NCBI GenBank assembly: GCA_052168315.1
Contig: JBQLZO010000046.1
Span: 62,001 to 126,000, forward strand
Length of the DNA: 64,000 bases
Source of the DNA: JBQLZO01 sp052168315
Lineage (GTDB): Bacteria > Planctomycetota > Phycisphaerae > Phycisphaerales > UBA1924
Direction of reading: 5' to 3'
Below the pieces are notes generated by a model that saw only the letters and a list, made by a program, of their open reading frames with translations, was not told the DNA's origin and searched no databases. The stretch's first letter is position 1. Each line of letters starts with the position of its first letter. The position numbers and the translations under genes were made by a program. Below are positions 9,395 to 16,832 of the stretch, piece after piece.

Positions 9395-9429
9395 GATCAG
9401 GGATCAGGGACTGGGCATCAGGCATCAGC
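9395..9429 (+). repeat. Five imperfect heptamer repeats
   Basis: Five consecutive 7-base units read GATCAGG, GATCAGG, GACTGGG, CATCAGG and CATCAGC. They lie in the gap between the DUF1800 stop and the DUF1501 start. They are not translated in either gene. Confidence 0.6.
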
Positions 9430-9544
9430 GAAGAAACGACGAAGGCGCGAGCGTGAGTGACCACCCGGGCGCACTCGGGAGCAGGCAGCAATGGGGATGG
9501 GCGGCGGGCAGCGACACCTGACGGTGTGGAAACGGAGCGGTTCG

Positions 9545-10888
9545 ATGAATCACGGGATGCCCTCGACTTGGACCCGGCGCGACTTCCTGCACACCGGGCT
9601 CGTGCTCGCGTCGGCCTCCGTGACGCTCCCGAGCTTCCTCCAGCGGTCGGCGCTGGCGATGCAGAACACCGATCCCCTGATGGGATCGATCCCCGGCGTT
9701 CCCGAGGATCGCGTGCTCGTCGTTGTGCAGCTCTCGGGCGGGAACGACGGCCTGAACACCGTCGTGCCGTTCGCCGACCCGGCGTACCACAACGCCCGGC
9801 GCGGGATCGCCATCGGCGAGCAGCAGGTCCACCGCCTGAACTCGAAGATCGACATCGGGCTGCACCCGTCGATGGACGGGCTCAAGTCGCTGTACGACGA
9901 TGGACTCCTCACCGTCGTGCAGGGCGTGGGGTATCCCAACCCGAACCGATCACACTTCACCTCGATGGACATCTGGCACTCGGCCCAGACGAACGGCATC
10001 GGCGATGGATGGCTCGGAAGGTTCTACGACAACCAGTGCAGCGGATCGCCGGCCGCGGACGCGGCGGCCCGGGGCGAAGCGCCGGGCGACGCCGATGGCA
10101 CCTCCGGCGCCGGGATCGCCATCGGGCGCAGCGCGCCGCTGGCGATGCAGGGACGCAAGTCGACGCCAATCTCGTTCGAGTCCCCGGATCTGTTCCGCTG
10201 GACCGGGCTCGACCTGCACGAGGCGCTGGCCGACCCGTACCACGAACTGGCCGGGCGCGATGCGGGCGGCGCCCCCGCGGGCGCGGGCGCCGGCGAGACC
10301 AACGCCGAGTTCCTCACCCGCACCACGCTGGATGCGCAGGTCGCCTCCGACCGGATCCGCCGGGCCGTCGAGGCGCGTCCGCTGGTGCCGTACCCGCGCT
10401 CCGGGCTGTCGCAGCAACTGGCGATGGTCGCGAGCATGATCCGTGCCGGGCTGCGCACCCGCGTGTTCTATGTGTCCATGGGCGGGTTCGACACGCACGC
10501 CGGGCAGGGCGGTGTCAACGGCTCGCACTCGAACCTCCTCCGCCAGTACGCCGATGCGATGCGGGCGTTCCACGCGGACCTGAAGGCCCAGGGCAACGAT
10601 GGGCGGGTGCTGACGATGACCTTCTCGGAATTCGGGCGGCGCGTGGCCCAGAACGGGACCAACGGCACCGACCACGGAACCGCCGCCCCGGTCTTCCTGT
10701 CCGGGCCGATGGTCCGCGCGGGCGTCCACGGCGGGCACCCATCGCTCACCGACCTCGACGATGGCGATCTCAAGTTCCACACCGACTTCCGGAGCGTCTA
10801 CGCGACGATCCTTGAGAAATGGCTGGTCGCCGATTCGACCGCCGTGCTCGGGAAGAAGTTCTCCACGCTCCCCGTCTTCACCGTCTGA
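9545..10888 (+). CDS. DUF1501 family protein with Tat signal
   Basis: This 447-residue protein belongs to DUF1501, a sulfatase/alkaline-phosphatase-like fold widespread in planctomycetes. It begins with a twin-arginine signal, TRRDFLHTGLVLASASVTLP, implying folded export. Family motifs are VVVQLSGGNDGLNTVVPF near residue 60, SMGGFDTHAGQGG near 315, MTFSEFGRRVAQNGTNGTDHG near 355 and FHTDFRSVYATILEKWL near 410. The region 155-260 is rich in Ala, Gly and Asp and probably holds surface loops. I start at 9545, which places the twin arginine close to the N-terminus; an in-frame ATG at 9491 would add 18 residues. It follows DUF1800, its usual genomic partner. Function in the pair is not established. 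Confidence 0.9.
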   Translation: MNHGMPSTWTRRDFLHTGLVLASASVTLPSFLQRSALAMQNTDPLMGSIPGVPEDRVLVVVQLSGGNDGLNTVVPFADPAYHNARRGIAIGEQQVHRLNSKIDIGLHPSMDGLKSLYDDGLLTVVQGVGYPNPNRSHFTSMDIWHSAQTNGIGDGWLGRFYDNQCSGSPAADAAARGEAPGDADGTSGAGIAIGRSAPLAMQGRKSTPISFESPDLFRWTGLDLHEALADPYHELAGRDAGGAPAGAGAGETNAEFLTRTTLDAQVASDRIRRAVEARPLVPYPRSGLSQQLAMVASMIRAGLRTRVFYVSMGGFDTHAGQGGVNGSHSNLLRQYADAMRAFHADLKAQGNDGRVLTMTFSEFGRRVAQNGTNGTDHGTAAPVFLSGPMVRAGVHGGHPSLTDLDDGDLKFHTDFRSVYATILEKWLVADSTAVLGKKFSTLPVFTV

Positions 10889-10952
10889 TCGCCCCACGCC
10901 GCCCGCCCGCCCAGACGGACGATTGGATGCGTCCGGGGCGGCATCGCGCTCG

Positions 10953-10958
10953 TAGAAT
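10953..10958 (+). promoter_or_regulatory. Leaderless-type -10 box TAGAAT for the long NfeD gene
   Basis: TAGAAT ends five bases before the GTG at 10964 and eight before the ATG at 10967, with no ribosome site. The expected transcription start would fall on or next to the start codon. Confidence 0.5.
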
Positions 10959-10963
10959 GGGGC

Positions 10964-13132
10964 GTGATGTCGCAAACACCACGAGAATCGGCTGTGGCTC
11001 GCCCCTCGGCGGCTCCCTCCCGGCGCGCGAGCCCACGCGTCCGCTGGCATCGCCTGGCGATCGCGCTCTCGCTCCTGCTGCTCGGGCTGATCCACGCCGC
11101 GAGCCCCGCCGGCGCCGCCGACGACCCGAGGCCGACCGCGCCACGCGGCACACCGGAGGGCGCGGCCACCCCAACCTCCCCGTCGGATGACCCGGGCGCG
11201 CCGGCGAACACCCCCCGCCCACGCGATCCCGACGCCGCATCCACGCCCAGCGCGAGCGCTCCCGCCCCGGGCGGTGGCGTTCCCGTGGCAGTGCCGGCCT
11301 CACGCCAGATGACCAACGCGGCGATCGTGACCATCTCGGGCGAGATCAACGCCGTGACCGCATCCTCGTTCGAGCGCCGGGTGAACGCGGCGATCAACGG
11401 CGGAGCCGATGGGATCATCGTCGAACTGGACACGCCCGGCGGCGCGGTCGGGGCGGTGCTGGAGATCACGAAATTCATCAAGGGCCTCAGCGTCCCGGTC
11501 ATCGCGTGGGTCCACTCGGAAGCGATCTCCGGCGGCGCCATCATTGCCATCGCGTGCAACTCGATCGTGACCTCGCGGAACGGGGTGATGGGCGATGCGG
11601 CCCCGATCGATCCCATTCGGATGATGATGGGCGAGGGCCTGGATCCGAGCGAGCGGGCCAAGATCCTCTCGCCGCTGCTCTCGGAAGTGATCGACTCGGC
11701 CCGCAGGAACGGGCACGACGAGATGCTCGTCCAGTCGTTCGTCATGCTCGGCGTGCAGACATGGATGGTCGAGGATGTGCAGACCGGCCAGCGCTACTTC
11801 CTCACGCGGGCCGAGTACGAGGCCCTGTTCGACGAGGAGCCCGCCGCGGTGTCGCCTCTCATGCCGGGAATCGGCGGCAACCAGGGCGCCGGCGCGCTGA
11901 CCGTCACCGAGCCCCGGGACATCCCGAGCGAGGACGAGTCCGTCGATGGCGGCGAGGAACCCGCCGGCGCACCCCGGCCCGCCGGAGGCCCGCTCAAGAA
12001 CGAAGCGGACCCGTTCAGCCCTGCCACCGATCTGCCCTCGGACCTGGTCGAGTCGGTGAGCATCGCCCTCGTGGTCGACTCCACCCGCCCCGACTTCACC
12101 CGGGCCGATCCGGCGCGATACCGACTCGTGCGCTACGCCACCGATGGCACCGCGCTGCTCACGCTCGGAGCGCAGGACCTGCAGGAGACGCGGCTCGTCG
12201 ATCCCACCGTGTTCATCAACGACCGCGAGGAGATGAAGCGCTATGTCGGCGCGACGAATGTCAGGGTGCTCGACCAGACCTGGTCGGAGCGCATCGTGTC
12301 GTTCATGACGCAGGGTTTCTCGGGGATCATCATCCGCGCGGTGCTGATCGTGACCTTCCTGCTCGGGCTGTTCATCGAGCTGGCGATGCCGGGCATCGGC
12401 GTCGCGGGCGTGATCGCGCTGATCGCGCTGCTGGGGCTCGTGGTGCCGCCACTGCTGATCAACGCCGCGATGTGGTGGACGATCGCGGCGATCCTGATCG
12501 GCATCGCGCTCCTCCTGATGGAGATCTTCGTGCTTCCCGGGTTCGGCATCCCCGGGATCTCCGGCGTGCTGCTGGTCCTGACGGGCATCGTCGGGACCTT
12601 CGCGGGCACGGGGGAACTCTTCCCCGGCGCGGGCACGGGCACGGACTCATCCCTGGCAGGTTCGCTGGCCGTGGTGCTGCTCTCGCTATTCGCCGCGGGC
12701 GTTGGGATGTACCTCTTCACGCGGTACACCAAGATCGTGCCGTTCGTGAACCTGCTGGTGCTCTCGGACACCGGACGCGCGCCGGACACCAACGCTCCGA
12801 GCGTGCTGGAAGCGATGGGCAGCGCGGGCGCTGCCCATGCAACCCTCCGCATCGCCCAGGTGGGCGTGGCGACGACGCCGCTCCGTCCCTCCGGCACCGC
12901 GGAGTTCGACGAAACGCTGCACGATGTGATCGCGTCGTACGGGATGATCGATACGGGCACCGCGGTCCGGATCGTTTCGATCAACGGCAACCGGGTGGTC
13001 GTGGAACCCGCTGATGCGGGCGCTTCCCCGGGCGGGGCGCCTCTTGAGGGCACCCCCCCGATCGGTGATCCGGGCGACCCCGATGGCAACAGCGACGGCG
13101 AGGGCGAGACCGAGCCGATCCCCCACGCCTGA
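10964..13132 (+). CDS. Long-form NfeD membrane serine protease (ClpP-like domain plus NfeD)
   Basis: The 722-residue protein has a signal segment around residues 25-45 and a Pro/Ala-rich linker to about 105. A ClpP/crotonase-fold protease domain follows (about 110-270), with VELDTPGGAVGAV and HSEAISGGAIIAIACN; the serine in ISGG matches the proposed nucleophile of archaeal NfeD proteases. A low-complexity acidic insert lies around 300-350. The C-terminal half has five or six membrane segments between about 450 and 600, then an OB-fold-like NfeD domain. Long NfeD proteins cleave hydrophobic C-termini of stomatin/flotillin partners in archaea; that this applies here is inferred from the short NfeD and FloA genes next door. 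The start is GTG or the ATG three bases later. Confidence 0.88.
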   Translation: MMSQTPRESAVARPSAAPSRRASPRVRWHRLAIALSLLLLGLIHAASPAGAADDPRPTAPRGTPEGAATPTSPSDDPGAPANTPRPRDPDAASTPSASAPAPGGGVPVAVPASRQMTNAAIVTISGEINAVTASSFERRVNAAINGGADGIIVELDTPGGAVGAVLEITKFIKGLSVPVIAWVHSEAISGGAIIAIACNSIVTSRNGVMGDAAPIDPIRMMMGEGLDPSERAKILSPLLSEVIDSARRNGHDEMLVQSFVMLGVQTWMVEDVQTGQRYFLTRAEYEALFDEEPAAVSPLMPGIGGNQGAGALTVTEPRDIPSEDESVDGGEEPAGAPRPAGGPLKNEADPFSPATDLPSDLVESVSIALVVDSTRPDFTRADPARYRLVRYATDGTALLTLGAQDLQETRLVDPTVFINDREEMKRYVGATNVRVLDQTWSERIVSFMTQGFSGIIIRAVLIVTFLLGLFIELAMPGIGVAGVIALIALLGLVVPPLLINAAMWWTIAAILIGIALLLMEIFVLPGFGIPGISGVLLVLTGIVGTFAGTGELFPGAGTGTDSSLAGSLAVVLLSLFAAGVGMYLFTRYTKIVPFVNLLVLSDTGRAPDTNAPSVLEAMGSAGAAHATLRIAQVGVATTPLRPSGTAEFDETLHDVIASYGMIDTGTAVRIVSINGNRVVVEPADAGASPGGAPLEGTPPIGDPGDPDGNSDGEGETEPIPHA

Positions 13133-13175
13133 CCGCCGGCACGGGTGCGCATGACCCGACACGCAGAATGAGGCG

Positions 13176-13181
13176 TACGAT
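13176..13181 (+). promoter_or_regulatory. Possible -10 box TACGAT before short NfeD
   Basis: TACGAT lies 79 bases before the ATG at 13261, in the 128-base gap between the two NfeD genes. It suggests an internal promoter for the downstream pair. Confidence 0.3.
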
Positions 13182-13260
13182 CGGCGGAGCGTGGGCCCCG
13201 GAGTGCGCCCGAGCGTCCGGGCTCGTCCAACACGCCGGAACCCGCCCAACGGAAGGCGAC

Positions 13261-13770
13261 ATGGAAGCACTGCTCTACTGGGGATTCGGGCTCTTCCTGA
13301 TCGCCGCCCTGCTGCTGGCGATCGAACTGGTCGTGCCGACGGGCGGCGTCCTCGGCCTGATGTCCTTCGCCTCCGCCGTGGGCGGGTGCGTGGCGTTCTG
13401 GCGATTCGGAATGTGGTGGGGCATCGCATCGACCACAAGCGTGCTGGTCATCGCGCCCCTCGCGGTCTACTTCGCACTCAATGTCATGCCGCACACACCG
13501 CTCGGCAGGCAACTGTTCCTGAACGATCCCAGCGCCGACGATGATGAACTGGCCGCCGACCGAGCCCGCGAGGCCAGCGCCCGCGCCGAGGCCGAGAGCG
13601 CGTTGGTCGGGGCGCGCGGCAAGGTGGTCTCCGCGTGCCGCCCGGTGGGCGCTGCGACGATCGATGGGCAGCGCGTGGAGGTGCTCTCGCTCTCGGGGGC
13701 GATCGAGCCGGGGCAGGAAGTCCGCGTGGTCGCGGTCGAGGGCAATACCGTGAAGGTGCGGGCGGTCTGA
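13261..13770 (+). CDS. Short-form NfeD protein
   Basis: This 169-residue protein lacks the protease domain and is of the short NfeD type. Membrane segments lie around residues 5-25 (LFLIAALLLAIELVVPTGG), 30-48 and 55-78. A charged helical linker (DDDELAADRAREASARAEAE) follows, then a C-terminal beta-rich OB-fold domain from about 115, with ARGKVVSACRPVGAATIDGQ and IEPGQEVRVVAVEGNTVKV. Such proteins are typically encoded beside flotillin-like genes, as here, and are thought to organise membrane microdomains with them. GGAAGG precedes the ATG. Confidence 0.85.
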   Translation: MEALLYWGFGLFLIAALLLAIELVVPTGGVLGLMSFASAVGGCVAFWRFGMWWGIASTTSVLVIAPLAVYFALNVMPHTPLGRQLFLNDPSADDDELAADRAREASARAEAESALVGARGKVVSACRPVGAATIDGQRVEVLSLSGAIEPGQEVRVVAVEGNTVKVRAV

Positions 13771-13926
13771 CGCCACGACCGCGTGAGCCCCTTCGCCGGG
13801 CGGCGCGGTGCGTGCCCGGGCTTGCCCCCAGCGTGCGACGGGGGATAATGCCGTGCGTGGCGGGCGAGCGGGCCGGATCGTTCTCCGGATTGCCGCACGC
13901 GACCCTGAACGACGGGAATTGGCTTC

Positions 13927-14952
13927 ATGGAAGTTCTGCTGTATGTGGGCGGCGGCATCCTCGCCTTGGTGGCGCTGGTCATCGTGGTCTTCGCGCTCCA
14001 GTTCATCAATCTGTACATCCAGGCGCTCTTGTCAGGGGCGAAGGTCTCCCTGTTCGCGCTGATCGGCATGCGGCTGCGAAAGGTCGACCCGAAGACGATC
14101 GTGTACTCGCGGATCAAGGCCGTGAAGGCCGGGATCAACATCTCCACAAACGAACTCGAGACGCACTACCTCTCCGGCGGGCGGGTTCCCTCCGTCATCA
14201 ACGCGCTGATCGCGGCGAACCGCGCCCGGATCGACCTGCCCTACGACACGGCCTGCGCCATCGACCTTGCGGGGCGTGACATCCTCGACGCCGTGCAGAC
14301 CTCCGTGAACCCGAAGGTCATCGATGTGCCCAACCCCAAGGTCGGACGCCCGACCGTCGACGCCGTGGCCAAGGATGGCATCCAGCTCAAGGCCCGCGCC
14401 CGCGTGACCGTCAGGGCCAACATCCAGCGGCTGGTCGGCGGTGCGACCGAGGAGACCATCGTCGCCCGCGTGGGCGAGGGCATCGTCTCGACGATCGGCT
14501 CATCCGGCACGCACCAGGAGGTGCTCGAGAACCCGGACCGGATCTCGAAGACCGTCCTCTCGCGCGGCCTGGACGCCGGCACGGCGTTCGAGATCCTCTC
14601 GATCGATATCGCGGACATCGATGTCGGCGAGAACATCGGCGCGAAGCTGCAGACCGAACGGGCCGAGGCCGACAAGAAGCGCTTCCAGGCCGAGGCCGAG
14701 AAGCGCCGCGCCCTCGCGTTCGCGCAGGAGCAGGAATACAAGGCCGAGGAGCAGAAGAACCGCGCCCTCGTGGTCCTGGCGGAGGCGGAGGTGCCCAAGG
14801 CCCTGGCCGACGCGTTCCGCTCCGGCAATCTCGGCGTGATGGACTACTACAAGATGAAGAATGTGCTCGCGGACACGCGGATGCGCGACTCCATCGCGGG
14901 AGGCGACGAGCCGGGCGGCACCGCCCCCACGACGAGCTCGACCTCGTCCTGA
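13927..14952 (+). CDS. floA: Flotillin-like protein FloA
   Basis: This 341-residue protein is of the FloA (UPF0365, YqfA) type, a scaffold of membrane microdomains. An N-terminal membrane-inserted hairpin lies around residues 1-45, followed by the SPFH-like domain. Markers include RKVDPKTIVYSRIKAVKAGI near 58, YDTACAIDLAGRDILDAVQTSVNPK near 105, and VGEGIVSTIGSSGTHQEVLENPD near 182. A coiled-coil segment rich in Ala, Glu and Lys (about 240-285) precedes YYKMKNVLADTRMRDSI, a characteristic FloA C-terminal motif. The short NfeD gene lies 156 bases upstream and the long NfeD protease before it. A hairpin terminator follows. Gene order resembles the yqeZ-yqfA region of Bacillus. Confidence 0.93.
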   Translation: MEVLLYVGGGILALVALVIVVFALQFINLYIQALLSGAKVSLFALIGMRLRKVDPKTIVYSRIKAVKAGINISTNELETHYLSGGRVPSVINALIAANRARIDLPYDTACAIDLAGRDILDAVQTSVNPKVIDVPNPKVGRPTVDAVAKDGIQLKARARVTVRANIQRLVGGATEETIVARVGEGIVSTIGSSGTHQEVLENPDRISKTVLSRGLDAGTAFEILSIDIADIDVGENIGAKLQTERAEADKKRFQAEAEKRRALAFAQEQEYKAEEQKNRALVVLAEAEVPKALADAFRSGNLGVMDYYKMKNVLADTRMRDSIAGGDEPGGTAPTTSSTSS

Positions 14953-15025
14953 TCGCCCCCCCGTCCCGCTTGAACTCGGTGGCGAGGAAGCGAGACGCCC
15001 TTCAGGCAACCGATCGACACCATGG

Positions 15026-15055
15026 ACAGGGCGGCGATTCACGCCGCCCTGTTTC
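15026..15055 (+). terminator. Hairpin terminator after floA
   Basis: An 11-base perfect stem (ACAGGGCGGCG pairing with CGCCGCCCTGT) with a five-base loop is followed by a short TTT. It lies 74 bases after floA and before the convergent nuoD stop, so it may serve both. Confidence 0.7.
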
Positions 15056-15114
15056 GTAGCCTGAGATGCGATGGATGATCCCGCCGATGCCCTCGGCCTC
15101 CGCGGGCACGACGA

Positions 15115-16407
15115 TCAGCGATCCAGTTCCGCCGCCACCACATTGATCGAGCCGATGATCGCCACGATGTCGGCCAGCATGTGCCCCTCCGTCAGCTTCG
15201 CCATCACCTGGTAGTTGATGAACGAAGGCGGCCGGGTCGACACGCGCCACGCGCGGGGCCCGCCGTCGGCCACGATGTAGTACCCAAGCTCGCCGTTGGC
15301 CGTTTCGTGAGCGCCGTAGATCTCGGCGATCGGGGCCTTCCAGCCACGGTTTGACATGATGATCTCGAAGTGCTGGATCAGCCCCTCGATCGAGCCGTAG
15401 ACGTCTTCCTTGCGCGGCTTGACGAGCTTGCCGTCGGCGAAGGTGTCGATCGGCCCGCCGGGGATCTTGTCGATCAACTGATCGATGATCCTGCACGCCT
15501 CCTTCATCTCTTCCAGACGCACATGGAAGCGGGCGTACACATCGCCGTCGGTGTGCACGGGCACCTGGAACTTGACCGCTTCCGCGCCCTGCCCATCCCA
15601 GTTGTCCGCGTAGCAGAGGTATGGCTCGTCCTTGCGCAGATCACGTTGCACCCCGGAGCCGCGCGCGACCGGCCCCGAGAGCGACCACGCGATCGCATCC
15701 TCGCGGGAGATCTGCCCGATCCCGACCGTGCGGTCCTGGAAGATCTTGTTGCGGAAGACGAGGTCCTCCATGTCCTTGATCGCCCGCGGAACCTCCTTGT
15801 GGATGAGGTTCTTGATCATCCGCTTGAAGGTCTCCTCATCGGGCAGGTCCTTCATCGCGCCGCCGACGCGGGTCCAGTCGGGGTGGTATCGCTGCCCCGC
15901 GATGTAGTCGCAGATGTCGTAGATCACCTCGCGGACATTGAACGCGTAGAGGAATCCGGTGAACGCCCCGAGGTCCAGCGTCGCCGCGCCCACGCACAGC
16001 AGGTGGTCCTGGATGCGGGCCACCTCCGCCATGATCGTCCGAAGCACCTTGCACCGGGGCGTCAGGTCCACGCCGAAGAGCTTCTCGACCGCGCCGTGCC
16101 AGCAGATGTCGTTGGCGATCGGCGAGAGGTAGTTCATCCGCGACACGATGGTCACATACTGGTTGTAATCCAGGTGCTCGCCGAGCTTCTCGAAGCCCGA
16201 GTGCAGGTACCCGATGTGGGGGGTGCACCGCGCGATGCGTTCGCCGTCCAGCTCGAGCACGAGCCGCAGGGTGGTGTGCGTGGCCGGGTGCTGCGGGCCG
16301 AAGTTCAGCGTCCAGCGATCGCCCGTGTCGACGTGCGATTTGAGGTAATCGAGCTTCTCGACATCGGTGTCGAATCCCTCGTCGGCGGGCTTGATCGTGA
16401 AGGGCAT
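15115..16407 (-). CDS. nuoD: NADH-quinone oxidoreductase subunit D
   Basis: NuoD is the 49-kDa-type subunit of complex I, in the peripheral arm next to the quinone site. The 430-residue protein has the signature LNFGPQHPATHTTLRL near residue 34, HIGYLHSGFEKLGE near 64, YLSPIANDICW near 92, RDAIAWSLSGPVARGSG-like residues near 235, and ends NVVAAELDR, as expected of a full-length subunit. AGGA seven bases before the ATG supports the start. It is oddly isolated: no nuoB, nuoC or nuoE is on either side, so complex I genes appear dispersed. The upstream gap contains a hairpin and a possible -10 box. Confidence 0.95.
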   Translation of the reverse strand: MPFTIKPADEGFDTDVEKLDYLKSHVDTGDRWTLNFGPQHPATHTTLRLVLELDGERIARCTPHIGYLHSGFEKLGEHLDYNQYVTIVSRMNYLSPIANDICWHGAVEKLFGVDLTPRCKVLRTIMAEVARIQDHLLCVGAATLDLGAFTGFLYAFNVREVIYDICDYIAGQRYHPDWTRVGGAMKDLPDEETFKRMIKNLIHKEVPRAIKDMEDLVFRNKIFQDRTVGIGQISREDAIAWSLSGPVARGSGVQRDLRKDEPYLCYADNWDGQGAEAVKFQVPVHTDGDVYARFHVRLEEMKEACRIIDQLIDKIPGGPIDTFADGKLVKPRKEDVYGSIEGLIQHFEIIMSNRGWKAPIAEIYGAHETANGELGYYIVADGGPRAWRVSTRPPSFINYQVMAKLTEGHMLADIVAIIGSINVVAAELDR

Positions 16408-16438
16408 GGCGCGTCCTGATGGGGCAACGAGTGCGGAA

Positions 16439-16483
16439 GGCGGGCGTTCGTCGGGCGTTTGTTCGGCCTGCCCGACGCCCGCC
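16439..16483. repeat. Inverted repeat upstream of nuoD
   Basis: Outer arms GGCGGGCG (16439-16446) and CGCCCGCC (16476-16483) enclose inner arms TCGGGC and GCCCGA. It lies about 30 bases upstream of the nuoD start, in its leader or promoter region. Confidence 0.5.
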
Positions 16484-16582
16484 GGGACAGTATAGCCGGA
16501 CCCGTGCCGGCATCCGGCGCGAGCCGGCGGCCCGCGCGATCCCGCCGGCGGGGTGAGGGCTGGTCGGCCTGCGCCATTTCGA

Positions 16583-16627
16583 CAGCGCTGCGCACGCGGA
16601 TGCGGCTCCGCCCCATCCGCAGCGCTG
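16583..16627 (+). repeat. Long hairpin in leader of the coiled-coil lipoprotein gene
   Basis: CAGCGCTGCG plus GCGGATG on the left pair with CCATCCGCAGCGCTG on the right, interrupted by a short bulge. It lies 205 bases before the start codon. It could be an mRNA leader structure or part of a small RNA. Confidence 0.5.
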
Positions 16628-16832
16628 GATGGGGGGCCAACCGCCCGGAGCGCGTGATGGCGACGACGGGAATCGCCTCCCGTTGGATCGGCGTTGTGCG
16701 GTGCGCCTTGATCGGACCTGACGATCAGCCGATCGACGATCCGAGGACCGGCACGCCGAATGCGGATCGGCCCGTGATGCCGGGGGTGGTTCCCCGCACG
16801 CTGTGTGAACGAAGGCTCGGAAGGAGTATCGA

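Larger units (their letters stand above)
16408..16832. other. 425-base divergent intergenic region with hairpins
   Basis: No credible gene. It holds a hairpin close to nuoD (16439-16483) and a long hairpin at 16583-16627 that would lie in the leader of the coiled-coil lipoprotein gene. AGTATA at 16489-16494 reads TATACT on the minus strand and could be a nuoD -10 box. AAGGAG at 16821-16826 is the ribosome site of the lipoprotein gene. Confidence 0.5.
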
